A DNA stretch of 64,000 nucleotides. It comes from Paractinoplanes tereljensis (GTDB taxonomy: Bacteria > Actinomycetota > Actinomycetes > Mycobacteriales > Micromonosporaceae). Both the position numbers and the translations under genes were made by a program. The notes beneath the pieces were generated by a model. It saw only the letters and a program-made list of their open reading frames with translations, was not told the DNA's origin and made no database searches. The stretch is taken from NCBI RefSeq assembly GCF_016862435.1, contig NZ_BOMY01000060.1, positions 1 through 64,000 on the forward strand, in the 5' to 3' direction. Shown in pieces: positions 32,398-40,434 of the stretch (position 1 is its first letter; every line of letters starts with the position of its first letter).

Positions 32398-33777
32398 TCA
32401 GCTGGCCGTGCAGGTCACCGCCGGAACGCTGTTGGTGCCGGTCCACGAGCCGAGGAAGCCGAAGTTCGCGGTGCCGCCGGCCGACAGCTTGCCGTTGTAG
32501 CTGACGTTCTTGGCGGTCACCACCGAGCCGCTGCTGGTCACCGTGGCGTTCCAGGACTGGGTGACGGTCTGGCCGTTGGCGTACGTCCAGTTCACCGTCC
32601 AGCCGTTGATGGCCGCGCTGCCCGCGGTCACCTTGACCTCACCCTGGAAACCGCCCTGCCACGAGCCGACCACCGAGTACGCGGCCGAGCAACCCGCGCC
32701 GCTCGGCGGCGTGGTGGTCGGGGCGGTCGTCGGCGTGGTGGTGGGCGTCGTGGTCGGGGTCGTGGTGGGGGTGGTGGTCGGCGTGGTCGTCGGCGTGCTG
32801 CCGCCGAAGATCGTGGCCTCCTTGCTGTTGGTCTTCAGGCCGTTGACGCCGTTGACGATCCGCTGGCCCCAGGTGGTCAGCGCGGCCGGGTTGAAGCTGG
32901 TGGTCATGTCCAGGATCGGGTCGGTGTTGCCCGACCACGACCAGCCGATGTAGCCGAGGTTGCGCTTGACCGCCTCGGACAGCACGGTCTGGTCGTCCAC
33001 CTCGCTGGACGAGAACTGCCAGCCGAACTCGCCGATCAGCAGCGGCCAGCCGTTGTTCTTGAAGGTGTCCAGGTAGGACACGATCGAGGCGGCGGTGTTG
33101 AAGACGGCGTACATGTGGATGGACAGGATGGTGTTCTTCTGGGTGTCGGCGTTCAGCACGGTCTGGCCGTTGTCGCGCATCGTGTACTGCCAGTCCTGGC
33201 CCCAGTTGGGCGCGTCGACCATCAGCAGGTGCTGGAAGCCGTTGCTGCGCATCTTCTGGATCGCGGCGACCGTGGCGGCCGTCCACTGGCTCGGGTTGGT
33301 GTTGCCGATCGGCTCGTTGCCGATGTTGATGACGACGTAGTCCTCCTGGCCGACCAGCACGCTCTTCAGGCCGATCCAGTAGTTCACGGCCTGGTCGAGG
33401 GTGTAGGCCGCGCTGTCCTCGCCGTACCCGGTGGTGTCGTGGTCCTCGAGGACGCAGATCAGCTTGTTCGCCTTGCACAGCGCGATGACGTTGGTGACGT
33501 CGGCGGCCGAGTTGGCCGTCCAGCGGCCGCCGCTGAGCACGACCCGGACCGTGTTGGCGCCGGTCGCCTTGATGTTGGCGAACGAGCTGGTCTGGCTGGT
33601 GTACCAGGTGTGCGCGTGGTTGATGCCGCGCATCACGAAGGTGTTGCCGTTGGCCTCGACGATGTTGGTGCCGGAGATGTGCAGCCCGGTGGCCGCGAAG
33701 GCGGGGCTGCCGAAGCCGACGATGGTGGCGGCGACGGCGAGGAGCACGGCGCTGAGGGCGATGAGATGTTTCTTCAT
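32398..33777 (-). CDS. secreted GH5 endo-beta-1,4-mannanase with CBM2
   Basis: A 459-residue exported hydrolase. Signal residues 1-29. The catalytic GH5 domain (about 30-325) begins LHISGTNIVEANGNTFVMRG, followed by INHAHTWY; this matches the actinomycete mannanase subfamily (GH5_8) better than cellulases. The acid/base is Glu155 in INIGNEPIG and the nucleophile Glu250 in LLIGEFGWQ. A Thr/Pro linker of about seven TTTP units (327-358) joins a CBM2 (about 363-459, CSAAYSVVGSWQGGFQGEV). It cuts the backbone of galactomannan. A GH27 galactosidase and a LacI regulator are next to it. A candidate operator is at 33888-33904. Confidence 0.88.
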   Translation of the reverse strand: MKKHLIALSAVLLAVAATIVGFGSPAFAATGLHISGTNIVEANGNTFVMRGINHAHTWYTSQTSSFANIKATGANTVRVVLSGGRWTANSAADVTNVIALCKANKLICVLEDHDTTGYGEDSAAYTLDQAVNYWIGLKSVLVGQEDYVVINIGNEPIGNTNPSQWTAATVAAIQKMRSNGFQHLLMVDAPNWGQDWQYTMRDNGQTVLNADTQKNTILSIHMYAVFNTAASIVSYLDTFKNNGWPLLIGEFGWQFSSSEVDDQTVLSEAVKRNLGYIGWSWSGNTDPILDMTTSFNPAALTTWGQRIVNGVNGLKTNSKEATIFGGSTPTTTPTTTPTTTPTTTPTTTPTTAPTTTPPSGAGCSAAYSVVGSWQGGFQGEVKVTAGSAAINGWTVNWTYANGQTVTQSWNATVTSSGSVVTAKNVSYNGKLSAGGTANFGFLGSWTGTNSVPAVTCTAS

Positions 33778-33866
33778 GACCTGCCTCTGAACGGGGATCG
33801 GGATGGGGGAAAAGTGCGCACCCCAGCCCGTCGCCGTCCCGGCAACGTGTGCTCGCCCTCTCGGGA

Positions 33867-33904
33867 TGTCTGAAAGACACCGTTGTAACGTCTGTAACAG
33901 ACGT
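33867..33904. promoter_or_regulatory. two palindromes upstream of the mannanase gene
   Basis: TGTCT-GAA-AGACA (33867-33879) and the perfect 17-bp palindrome ACGTCTGTAACAGACGT (33888-33904) lie about 90-125 bp before the mannanase ATG. TGTAAC also occurs twice in a row in this stretch. They lie just downstream of the LacI gene's stop (33915), so they may be mannanase operators, or a terminator for the regulator. Confidence 0.55.
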
Positions 33905-33914
33905 GCTGAGAAAG

Positions 33915-34925
33915 TTACCCGTCGATGCGATGTCCGTCAATGCGTGCCGTGGACGCGCGGATCACCAGTTCCGGCTGGAACCACACCTCGCGATGGGTGT
34001 GCCCGGGCTGCCCCTCCTCCAGCAGCAGGCCGGCCGCCGCGAAACCCAGCCGGTAGGCCGGTTGGCGCACGGTGGTCAGCGGCGGCGCCAGGCGGCGCGC
34101 GAACGGCAGATCGTCGTAGCCGACGACCGAAAGATCATCAGGCACGCGTACGCCGAGAGCCTCCAGCCCGTCCAGCAGGCCCAGTGCCGCGGTGTCGTTG
34201 ATGCAGACCACCGCGGTCGGCGCCAGAGCGACCACCCGCTCGGCGGCCGCGGCGGCGGCCTCCCCCAGGGACGGCGGGTGCACGTCCATCCGTACGTCCA
34301 GGATCGTTCCGACCGCCTCCCGCAGGCCCTGCCGGCGCCGGGCCACCGGGCCCGGGTCGACGGTGGCCCCGAGGTAGGCGATCCGGCGGTGACCCAGTTC
34401 CCGCAGGTGCTCGCCGGCCAGCCGGCCGCCGAGGAGGTCGTCGACCGCGACCGAGCACAGGTCGAGCTCGCCCTTCGGGTGGTCGAGGAGCACGACCGGG
34501 GTGCCGCGGCGGCTCACCTCGAGCAGCTGGGCCGGATCGGGGCCGGCCGGCGAGATGATGATGCCGCGCACGTTCTGCTGCTGGAGCAGGTGCAGCAGCC
34601 GGCTCTCGGTGGCCGGGCGCAGGTCGGTGCTGCAGGCCAGCACCAGGCAGCCGGCCTCGGCCAGGCCGTCCTCGATGCCGCGGTTGACCTCGGCGTGGAA
34701 CGGGTTGGCCAGATCGAGGGTGACGCTGCCGACGATCGGGCTGGGCAGGCCGCGCAGTTGCCGGGCCGGGCCGCTCGGCACGTAACCGAGGTGGTCGATC
34801 GCCTGCTGCACCCGGCGGCGGGTCTCCGGCGCCACGATCGACGGGCGGCTGAGCACGTTGGCCACGGTGGACACCGAGACACCGGCCGCCCGGGCCACCT
34901 CGCGCATCCCGTTGCTGTCCCCCAC
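33915..34925 (-). CDS. LacI-family transcriptional regulator
   Basis: A 336-residue regulator. The N-terminal helix-turn-helix and hinge (MREVARAAGVSVSTVANVLS, then LGYVPSGPARQLR) are followed by a periplasmic-binding-protein-like sugar domain (about 65-325) with VVCINDTAALGLLDGLE and VPDDLSVVGYDDLPFARR. It should repress carbohydrate genes and release DNA on binding a sugar (probably mannose- or galactose-containing). The GTG at 34925 lies six bases after TAGGCT (34937-34932), hence leaderless. It lies between the mannanase and the alpha-galactosidase. Confidence 0.88.
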   Translation of the reverse strand: MGDSNGMREVARAAGVSVSTVANVLSRPSIVAPETRRRVQQAIDHLGYVPSGPARQLRGLPSPIVGSVTLDLANPFHAEVNRGIEDGLAEAGCLVLACSTDLRPATESRLLHLLQQQNVRGIIISPAGPDPAQLLEVSRRGTPVVLLDHPKGELDLCSVAVDDLLGGRLAGEHLRELGHRRIAYLGATVDPGPVARRRQGLREAVGTILDVRMDVHPPSLGEAAAAAAERVVALAPTAVVCINDTAALGLLDGLEALGVRVPDDLSVVGYDDLPFARRLAPPLTTVRQPAYRLGFAAAGLLLEEGQPGHTHREVWFQPELVIRASTARIDGHRIDG

Positions 34926-34938
34926 ATGATCAGCCTAC

Positions 34939-34968
34939 TCATTGATTCTTACTTCATTGATTCTCATG
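34939..34968. promoter_or_regulatory. tandem 15-bp direct repeats before the LacI gene
   Basis: TCATTGATTCTTACT is followed immediately by TCATTGATTCTCATG. The first copy overlaps the region just upstream of the LacI -10. Tandem sites in phase by 15 bp could be an operator for the regulator itself or for a second factor. Confidence 0.5.
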
Positions 34969-34996
34969 GATGCGCTGGCGTAGCGTGCGGGCGGAA

Positions 34997-35011
34997 TTAC
35001 AAACGTTGCAA
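34997..35011. promoter_or_regulatory. LacI-type operator candidate before the alpha-galactosidase
   Basis: TTACAA-ACG-TTGCAA, a dyad matching at five of six positions per arm. It lies 28 bp before the ATG at 35039, and has the AACGTT-like core usual for LacI-family sites. Confidence 0.5.
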
Positions 35012-35038
35012 TCGACTCCCTCCCACCGAGGAGTTCAC

Positions 35039-37363
35039 ATGCACCGACTTCTGTCCGCGTTACTTGTCGCTACGGCCGTCGCCGTGGCACCGGCGTCCCC
35101 CGCCCTCGCGCTCGACGACGGACTCGCCCGCACCCCGCCGATGGGCTTCAACGACTGGAACGCGTTCGGCTGCGACGTCACCGAGGACCTGATCAAGCAG
35201 ACCGCCGACCTGTTCATCACCGAGGGCCTGCGCGACGCCGGCTACACCTACCTCAACATCGACGACTGCTGGTCGCTGAAGGACCGCGACAGCGCCGGGC
35301 GGCTCGTCCCCGACCCGGTCAAGTTCCCGTCCGGCATCGCCGGTACCGCCGCCTACGTGCACAGCAAGGGGCTCAAGCTCGGTATCTACTCCGACGCCGG
35401 CACCAACACGTGCGCCGGTTACCCGGGCAGCCTCGGCCGGGAGACGCTCGACGCGCAGACCTTCGCCGACTGGGGTGTCGACTACCTCAAGTACGACAAC
35501 TGCTACAACCAGTCGGACGGGTCGCAGGCCGACTACATCCGCCGGTACACCGCGATGCGGGACGCGCTCGCCGCCACCGGGCGGCCGATCGTGCTGTCCA
35601 TCTGCGAGTGGGGGTCGTCGCAGCCGTGGACCTGGGGTGCCGACGTCGGGCACCTGTGGCGGACCACCGGCGACATCAGCGACAACTGGCCGTCGCTGAA
35701 GTCGATCATCGCGGCCAACGCGCCGCTGGCGGAATTTGCCGGGCCCGGGCACTGGAACGACCCGGACATGCTGGAGATCGGCAACGGCGGGATGACCGCC
35801 ACCGAGTACCGCACCCACATGAGCATGTGGGCGATGATGGCCGCCCCGCTGATCATCGGCACCGACCTGCGCTCGGCCTCGGCCGAGACCCTCGGCATCC
35901 TCACCAACCGCGAGATCATCGGCATCGACCAGGACCGGCTCGGCGTGGCCGGGCGGGTGGTGTCCGACGCGAACGGGCTGATGGTGCTGGACAAGCCGCT
36001 CGCCGGCGGGGAGCACGCGATCGCGCTCTACAACTCCACCGACGTGCTGGCCACGATCGGGACCCCGGTGTCCCGGCCGCATCGGCTCACCGACGTGTGG
36101 ACCGGGGCGGTCACCCAGGCCCGCTCCCGGATCGAAGCCGCCGTGCCCGCGCACGGGACCGTGGTCTACAAGGTCAAGCCGATCCGGGACACCGGGCCGA
36201 TCGCGCCCGCGGTCACCGTCGGCGGCGCCATCGAGACCGTCACGCCGGCTGCCGGGACCCCGCTGGCCACCACGGTCACCAACCGGGGGGTCGGCTCGCT
36301 GGCCGACGTGCGGGTCACCGTGGCCGGCCCGGCCGGGTGGACCGTCACGGCGAACACCACGGCCCGTGACCGGTCGCTGGGCAGTGACGAATCACTTGTC
36401 ACCACGTGGACGGTCACCGCACCGGCGACGGTCACGGCCGGGTCGTATCCGTTGACCCTCTCCACCGCGTACACCTGGGGTGGCAGACACCGGAGCAGCA
36501 GCGCAAGCACCCTGGTGGCGGCGGTGGTGACGCCGCCGGCCGGCGGCAGCCGGCACCTGAGCACGGTGCGCGCCGCCGACTTCACCGGGTCGATCGCGCT
36601 CGATCAGACCGTCGCCGGCAACCTGATCACCATCGGCGACCACGTCTACACCCGCGGGATCGGCACCACCCCGCCCACCTCGATCCGCTACTACGTGGGC
36701 GGCGAGTGCAGCTCGCTGACCACCGACGTCGGCGGCTCCGGCTTCACCGTGTACGCCGACGACACGGTGGCCGCCTCCTCGACGGCCGCGCAGTCGCTGA
36801 CCGCCGATCTGACCGGCGCCGCGTGGCTGCGCCTGACGACCACCGGCACCGGGCCCGCTGACTGGGCCGAACCGGTCCTCACCTGCGGGGAACCCGGCCC
36901 GGTGCAGCCCGCCGAACGCACCCTGTTCTCGTTCGAGGGCGGCACCGACGGCTTCGGCATCGCCAACGCCGGTGGCGGGGGCAGCGTCGAACCGGCCACC
37001 GCCTTCCACACCGACGGCACCGCCGGGCTCCTCGTGCACACCCCGGTCAACGGCAACTGGTTCGGCAAGGCGCTCGACGCGCCGCTCGACCTGACCGGCT
37101 TCTCGCACCTGAAGTTCGACATGCGGGTCGAGACGGCCGGCAGCGTCGGCGAGATCGCGGTGCAGGTCGGCGACGCGTTCACCTGGTGCCAGGGCGGGCA
37201 GTGGACGTGGACCAACCCGGGCGGCAGCCGCACCGTCAGCCGCTCGTTCGGCGACATCAGTTGCCCGGCCGGGGTCACCCTCGACCCGGCCGACATCCGG
37301 GCCGTCTGGGTCTTCCTGAACACCGGCGGGGACGTCTCGATCGACAACATCCGGGCCGAATAA
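35039..37363 (+). CDS. secreted GH27 alpha-galactosidase with accessory domains
   Basis: A 774-residue exported enzyme. Signal residues 1-25. The GH27 barrel and C-terminal beta domain (26-380) show GFNDWNAFGCD, YTYLNIDDCW, the nucleophile Asp153 in YLKYDNCYN and the acid/base Asp in RTTGDISDNW (208-217). It is followed by a NEW3-type alpha-galactosidase-associated domain (about 385-490), an NPCBM-like domain (about 510-620, TVRAADFTGSIALDQ, then GIGTTPPTSIRYYV) and a last CBM-like domain (about 630-774). It would remove alpha-1,6-galactose from galactomannan and raffinose-type sugars. AGGAG precedes the ATG. With the mannanase next door it forms a galactomannan set. Confidence 0.9.
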   Translation: MHRLLSALLVATAVAVAPASPALALDDGLARTPPMGFNDWNAFGCDVTEDLIKQTADLFITEGLRDAGYTYLNIDDCWSLKDRDSAGRLVPDPVKFPSGIAGTAAYVHSKGLKLGIYSDAGTNTCAGYPGSLGRETLDAQTFADWGVDYLKYDNCYNQSDGSQADYIRRYTAMRDALAATGRPIVLSICEWGSSQPWTWGADVGHLWRTTGDISDNWPSLKSIIAANAPLAEFAGPGHWNDPDMLEIGNGGMTATEYRTHMSMWAMMAAPLIIGTDLRSASAETLGILTNREIIGIDQDRLGVAGRVVSDANGLMVLDKPLAGGEHAIALYNSTDVLATIGTPVSRPHRLTDVWTGAVTQARSRIEAAVPAHGTVVYKVKPIRDTGPIAPAVTVGGAIETVTPAAGTPLATTVTNRGVGSLADVRVTVAGPAGWTVTANTTARDRSLGSDESLVTTWTVTAPATVTAGSYPLTLSTAYTWGGRHRSSSASTLVAAVVTPPAGGSRHLSTVRAADFTGSIALDQTVAGNLITIGDHVYTRGIGTTPPTSIRYYVGGECSSLTTDVGGSGFTVYADDTVAASSTAAQSLTADLTGAAWLRLTTTGTGPADWAEPVLTCGEPGPVQPAERTLFSFEGGTDGFGIANAGGGGSVEPATAFHTDGTAGLLVHTPVNGNWFGKALDAPLDLTGFSHLKFDMRVETAGSVGEIAVQVGDAFTWCQGGQWTWTNPGGSRTVSRSFGDISCPAGVTLDPADIRAVWVFLNTGGDVSIDNIRAE

Positions 37364-37453
37364 GCAAACAAGTACGGCGGTCACAGCCCGTCGACAGGGA
37401 GGTCACGCACCTTCGACGAATGAGCCCGAACTTCCGTCGAAGGGATCCGCACG

Positions 37454-37933
37454 ATGAGCACTGACCAGGTGACGCAGGCCGTCAACACCACCCCCTCCCC
37501 TTCTGGTGAATCGGAGTGGGTTCCGCCCACCGAGGGGTGGGCCTCCGTCCCGGCCACCACCGGACCGGCGCAGGGCAGCGCCGGCCGGTGGACCGGGAAG
37601 AAGGTCGCGGCGGCGGTGGCCCTCACCGCCGCGCTGGCCGGAGGCGCCGGCTTCGGCATCGGCATGGCCGTCGAGTCGGGCGGCAGCAGCACCACCCAGC
37701 AGGGGCAGTTCCCGGGCGGCGGCAGCGGCGGGCCGGGCGGCGGGGGCATGGGCGGTGGCGGCTTCGGTAACCAGCAGGGCGGCACCGGCACCGGGACTAC
37801 GCAGGACGGCACCACGCAGGACGGGACCACTCAGCAGGGCGGCACCACTCAGCAGCAGGGCGGCACCGGGACCACCCAGGACGGGTCGGGGACCACCACC
37901 CAGCAGGGCACCGTCAGCGGCACGACCGCCTAG
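37454..37933 (+). CDS. Gly/Gln/Thr-rich membrane-anchored protein
   Basis: A 159-residue protein. The N-terminal 48 residues are hydrophilic (Pro/Trp-containing), one transmembrane helix is at about 50-73 (VAAAVALTAALAGGAGFGIG), and the outside part is low-complexity Gly, Gln and Thr with repeats of TTQDG and QQGG. No enzymatic domain is visible. The start resembles the N-terminal parts of membrane-anchored S1C proteases lacking the protease, but that is only an impression. AAGGGA precedes the ATG. Confidence 0.65.
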   Translation: MSTDQVTQAVNTTPSPSGESEWVPPTEGWASVPATTGPAQGSAGRWTGKKVAAAVALTAALAGGAGFGIGMAVESGGSSTTQQGQFPGGGSGGPGGGGMGGGGFGNQQGGTGTGTTQDGTTQDGTTQQGGTTQQQGGTGTTQDGSGTTTQQGTVSGTTA

Positions 37934-38069
37934 GCGGCCTACCGGGTCGGCGGCAGCGGCCGGATCGCCGCCGCCGACCGGCGAAATCCGTATTTTCCTG
38001 CCCATTCAGGGGAGTCCCCGGTACCCACCGCTCGGCCACCATCGGCGTTCTCGCTGGGGGGTGGGCTGG

Positions 38070-39407
38070 GTGGTGGAGGTCGGGTTCGCGGTGGTGAGCG
38101 TTCGGACCACGGGACTGTCCGTGGACAGCGATCGGATAGTCGAGATCGCGGTCGTCTCCACCGATCCCCGAGGCCGAACGAGTGGCGAGTGGACAACCAT
38201 CCTCGACCCCGACATCTCGGCCGACGCGCCCCGGTTCCCCGACCTCGCCGGCGAACTTGCCGGCCTGCTGGCCGGCCGGGTGATCGCCGGCCACCAGGCC
38301 GCCCTCGGGCAGCGGTTCCTGGCCGCCGAATTCGGCCGGGCCCGGCTGGCGATGCCCGCCGTGCCGATCCTCTGCACCTGCGACGCCAGCCGGATCCACC
38401 TGCCCGGGCTGGCCCGGCGGCGGCTGCGGGACTGCTGTCCGGCGGTCCGGTCCGGGGTGCCCGCGCAGGCCCGCGCCGCCGCCGGGCTGCTGCGGTCCTT
38501 CCTGGCGACCGGGTCAGCTCATCGCCATCTGCCGGCGCTCGCCGCCGCGGTGCCGTGGCCGGAGATCGCACGCACCCGGGTGCGGCCGCGGCGACGGGCG
38601 GTGGCCGCCGACCCGGCGCCCCGCGGGGTGCTGGCCGCGCTGCTCGACGACCTGCCGCTCGGCGACACCCTGTCCAGCGACATGCCGGTGGCCGCAGGCA
38701 GCTATCTCGAACTGGTCGCCCAGGTCACCGAGGAAGGCGCGCTCGGCGAAGCCGCGGTCGAGGGGCTCGTCGAGCACGGCCGGGCGGTCGGGCTCAGCCG
38801 GGACGACCTCGACGAACTGCACCGCGGGTTCGTGCCGGCCCTGGCCCGGGCGGCCGTCGTGGCCGGCGCGGCGACCGCCGCGGTGCGGCAGGAACTGGTG
38901 GACGCGGCCGAGGTGCTGGGCGTGCCGGCGGGCGGGGTGCAGGCCATCCTGGCCGAGGCCGGCGGCGACCTGATCCCGGCGTTCGGCCGCGGCCCGCGGC
39001 CACTTCCGCACGATTGGGCGTACGGCGAGCCGCTGCGCGCCGGGCAAGCCGTGGCGTTCACCGGCGGCGAGCCCTATCGCCGGTCCCGCCTCGAGCTGGC
39101 CGCCGAACTGGCCGGGCTACGGGTGGTCAACAGCGTGTCCGCGCACACCGCGGTGCTGGTCAGCGGGCACTCCCGGCCACGCTCGACGAAGGGACTCGCG
39201 GCCCAGCGGGCGGGCATCCGGATCGTCACGCCGAAGGTGTTCGAAAATCTGGCCGGTTACGTGCAGCCGGCCGGCCCGGCCCGCCAGGCGGTCACCGCGG
39301 CGACCATCCGGGCCTGGGCGAACGCCCACGGGCACGTGGTGGGACCGCGCGGGCGGCTACCGCACCACGTGCACGAGGCGTTCCGGACCGCGAACCGGCG
39401 GGAATGA
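38070..39407 (+). CDS. DnaQ-fold pseudo-exonuclease with BRCT and Lsr2-like DNA-binding domains
   Basis: A 445-residue multidomain protein. Residues 1-160 follow the DEDDh exonuclease fold of DNA polymerase III epsilon, but the first acid motif (normally DxE before TTG) is Ser10-Val-Arg12 (SVRTTGLS) and the second acid motif (in IAGHQAALGQRFLAAEF) has Gly where Asp is normal. Loss of these metal ligands predicts an inactive nuclease. A helical middle follows (about 190-300), then a BRCT domain (about 325-405, AVAFTGGEPYRRSRLELAAE). The end (about 412-440, IRAWANAHGHVVGPRGRLPH) matches the C-terminal DNA-binding domain of Lsr2, including the RGR minor-groove motif. It is probably a DNA-binding scaffold. 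The start (GTG 38070, 38061 or 38073) is not certain. Confidence 0.75.
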   Translation: MVEVGFAVVSVRTTGLSVDSDRIVEIAVVSTDPRGRTSGEWTTILDPDISADAPRFPDLAGELAGLLAGRVIAGHQAALGQRFLAAEFGRARLAMPAVPILCTCDASRIHLPGLARRRLRDCCPAVRSGVPAQARAAAGLLRSFLATGSAHRHLPALAAAVPWPEIARTRVRPRRRAVAADPAPRGVLAALLDDLPLGDTLSSDMPVAAGSYLELVAQVTEEGALGEAAVEGLVEHGRAVGLSRDDLDELHRGFVPALARAAVVAGAATAAVRQELVDAAEVLGVPAGGVQAILAEAGGDLIPAFGRGPRPLPHDWAYGEPLRAGQAVAFTGGEPYRRSRLELAAELAGLRVVNSVSAHTAVLVSGHSRPRSTKGLAAQRAGIRIVTPKVFENLAGYVQPAGPARQAVTAATIRAWANAHGHVVGPRGRLPHHVHEAFRTANRRE

Positions 39408-39409
39408 CA

Positions 39410-39441
39410 CGACGGCCGCCCCCTATCAGGAGCGGCCGTCG
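39410..39441. terminator. terminator hairpin
   Basis: Stem CGACGGCCGC (39410-39419) with GCGGCCGTCG (39432-39441) and a 12-nt loop, between two convergent genes. It lacks a T-run. Confidence 0.6.
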
Positions 39442-39455
39442 GAGAGCGCTTGATC

Positions 39456-39743
39456 TCAGAGCGTTCCGGGGGTGTTGCTGTTCGAGCCCGCGAGCGAATC
39501 AGTGGTGGCGTGGAGTTTCTCGCCGACCTTCTCGCCGAGCTTCGAGGACTGAAGCTTGTCCTTGCCCTCGGTGTAGAGCTTGTTGGCCTGCGCCTGGGCG
39601 ACACCGGCGGCCTCCTGGACCGACGGGCTCTCCCACAGCTTCTTGGCGTTTTCCCGGATTTCCTCGTACTTCTCCCGGCCGGCCCGGCTGCCGAGGACGA
39701 AGCCCGCCGCTAGGCCGGTGAGGAACAACAGCTTTCCGCGCAT
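39456..39743 (-). CDS. YtxH-like membrane stress protein
   Basis: A 95-residue protein. The N-terminus has a short transmembrane helix with a glycine-rich GFVLGSRAGREKYEEIR turn, typical of the YtxH/GvpP-like family, followed by an amphipathic helical tail (VQEAAGVAQAQANKLY) and a Ser/Asn end. Such proteins are envelope stress-associated; the biochemistry is unknown. AGGAGC lies upstream. It is convergent with the DnaQ-fold gene. Confidence 0.78.
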   Translation of the reverse strand: MRGKLLFLTGLAAGFVLGSRAGREKYEEIRENAKKLWESPSVQEAAGVAQAQANKLYTEGKDKLQSSKLGEKVGEKLHATTDSLAGSNSNTPGTL

Positions 39744-39925
39744 GTTGGCGGCTCCTTCCGAACGTGACGCTTGTGCGTCTCTGCTGGGTCCATACCCATC
39801 CTGCCCGTTCTGTACTCACGCACCATGCGTTTCGCGCAGCGGCGCGCCCGGGTAACCCCTTCGCGCACCAGCCGCACCGTCATGTAGTCTGTTCCCCGGC
39901 ACCGAGCAACAGCGGCGCTGCACGA

Positions 39926-39998
39926 TCCCCGATAGCTCAATTGGCAGAGCAGCCGGCTGTTAACCGGCAGGTTATAGGTTCGAGTCCTATTCGGGGAG
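39926..39998 (+). tRNA. tRNA-Asn (GTT)
   Basis: A complete cloverleaf: acceptor TCCCCGA with TCGGGGA and discriminator G, D-arm AGCTCAATTGGCAGAGCA, anticodon stem GCCGG / CCGGC around loop CTGTTAA (anticodon GTT), and T-arm GGTTCGAGTCC. No CCA is encoded. A hairpin terminator follows. Confidence 0.95.
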
Positions 39999-40010
39999 CG
40001 AGAAGCTCCC

Positions 40011-40083
40011 GAGGTCCCTCCGCCCGCAGACAGCGCGGGCCGGTGGGACCTTCTTATTTCTACTCCGGGGGCCGAGCCCCCGG
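40011..40083 (+). terminator. tRNA-Asn terminator and second hairpin
   Basis: The first hairpin uses GGTCCC (40013-40018) and GGGACC (40045-40050) with inner GC pairing, followed by the T-rich TTCTTATTTCT. The second, CCGGGGGC-CGA-GCCCCCGG (40065-40083), opens a sequence (to about 40103) like the hairpin element that recurs at 41821, 44070, 45621 and 47611. Confidence 0.7.
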
Positions 40084-40094
40084 AAGCCCCGCGG

Positions 40095-40240
40095 TGCCGT
40101 GGTTGCGGTCAGAGCATGCCGTGGTTGCGGTCAGAGCATGCCGTGGTTGCGGTCAGAGCATGGCGTCCTTGCGGTTGGGGCGGGCCGTGGTTGCGGTCAG
40201 ACCTATGCCGTGGTTGCGGCCGGGGCGTGGTTGTGGTTGG
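40095..40240. repeat. 22-bp tandem repeat (VNTR)
   Basis: The unit TGCCGTGGTTGCGGTCAGAG plus CA starts at 40095, 40117 and 40139 with perfect 22-bp period; degraded units follow at about 40161, 40183 and 40205. It is in non-coding DNA between the tRNA-Asn terminator and the oxidoreductase gene; 40241-40434 is G/T-rich and gene-free. Confidence 0.8.
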
Positions 40241-40434
40241 GGCTTGCCTTGTGCGGTGGGGACGTGCGCTTCGCACGGGGGCCGGGTGGGCGGTGGCCTG
40301 TAGGTTCGGGGCGGTCATTTTGGGGTGGGACGGGGTGTTGCGTACCTCATCTTGAGGGTGGGCGAATTGCCTGCCTTGCCGTTCCGGCGCCGTTAGGCTG
40401 AGGGTTGCCTGTTTCGTCCCCTTGTGAGGTGCCC

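Noticed and set aside
40095..40240. Possible CRISPR array (short repeats)
   Set aside because: The 22-bp units are directly head-to-tail with no unique spacers and no cas genes are nearby.
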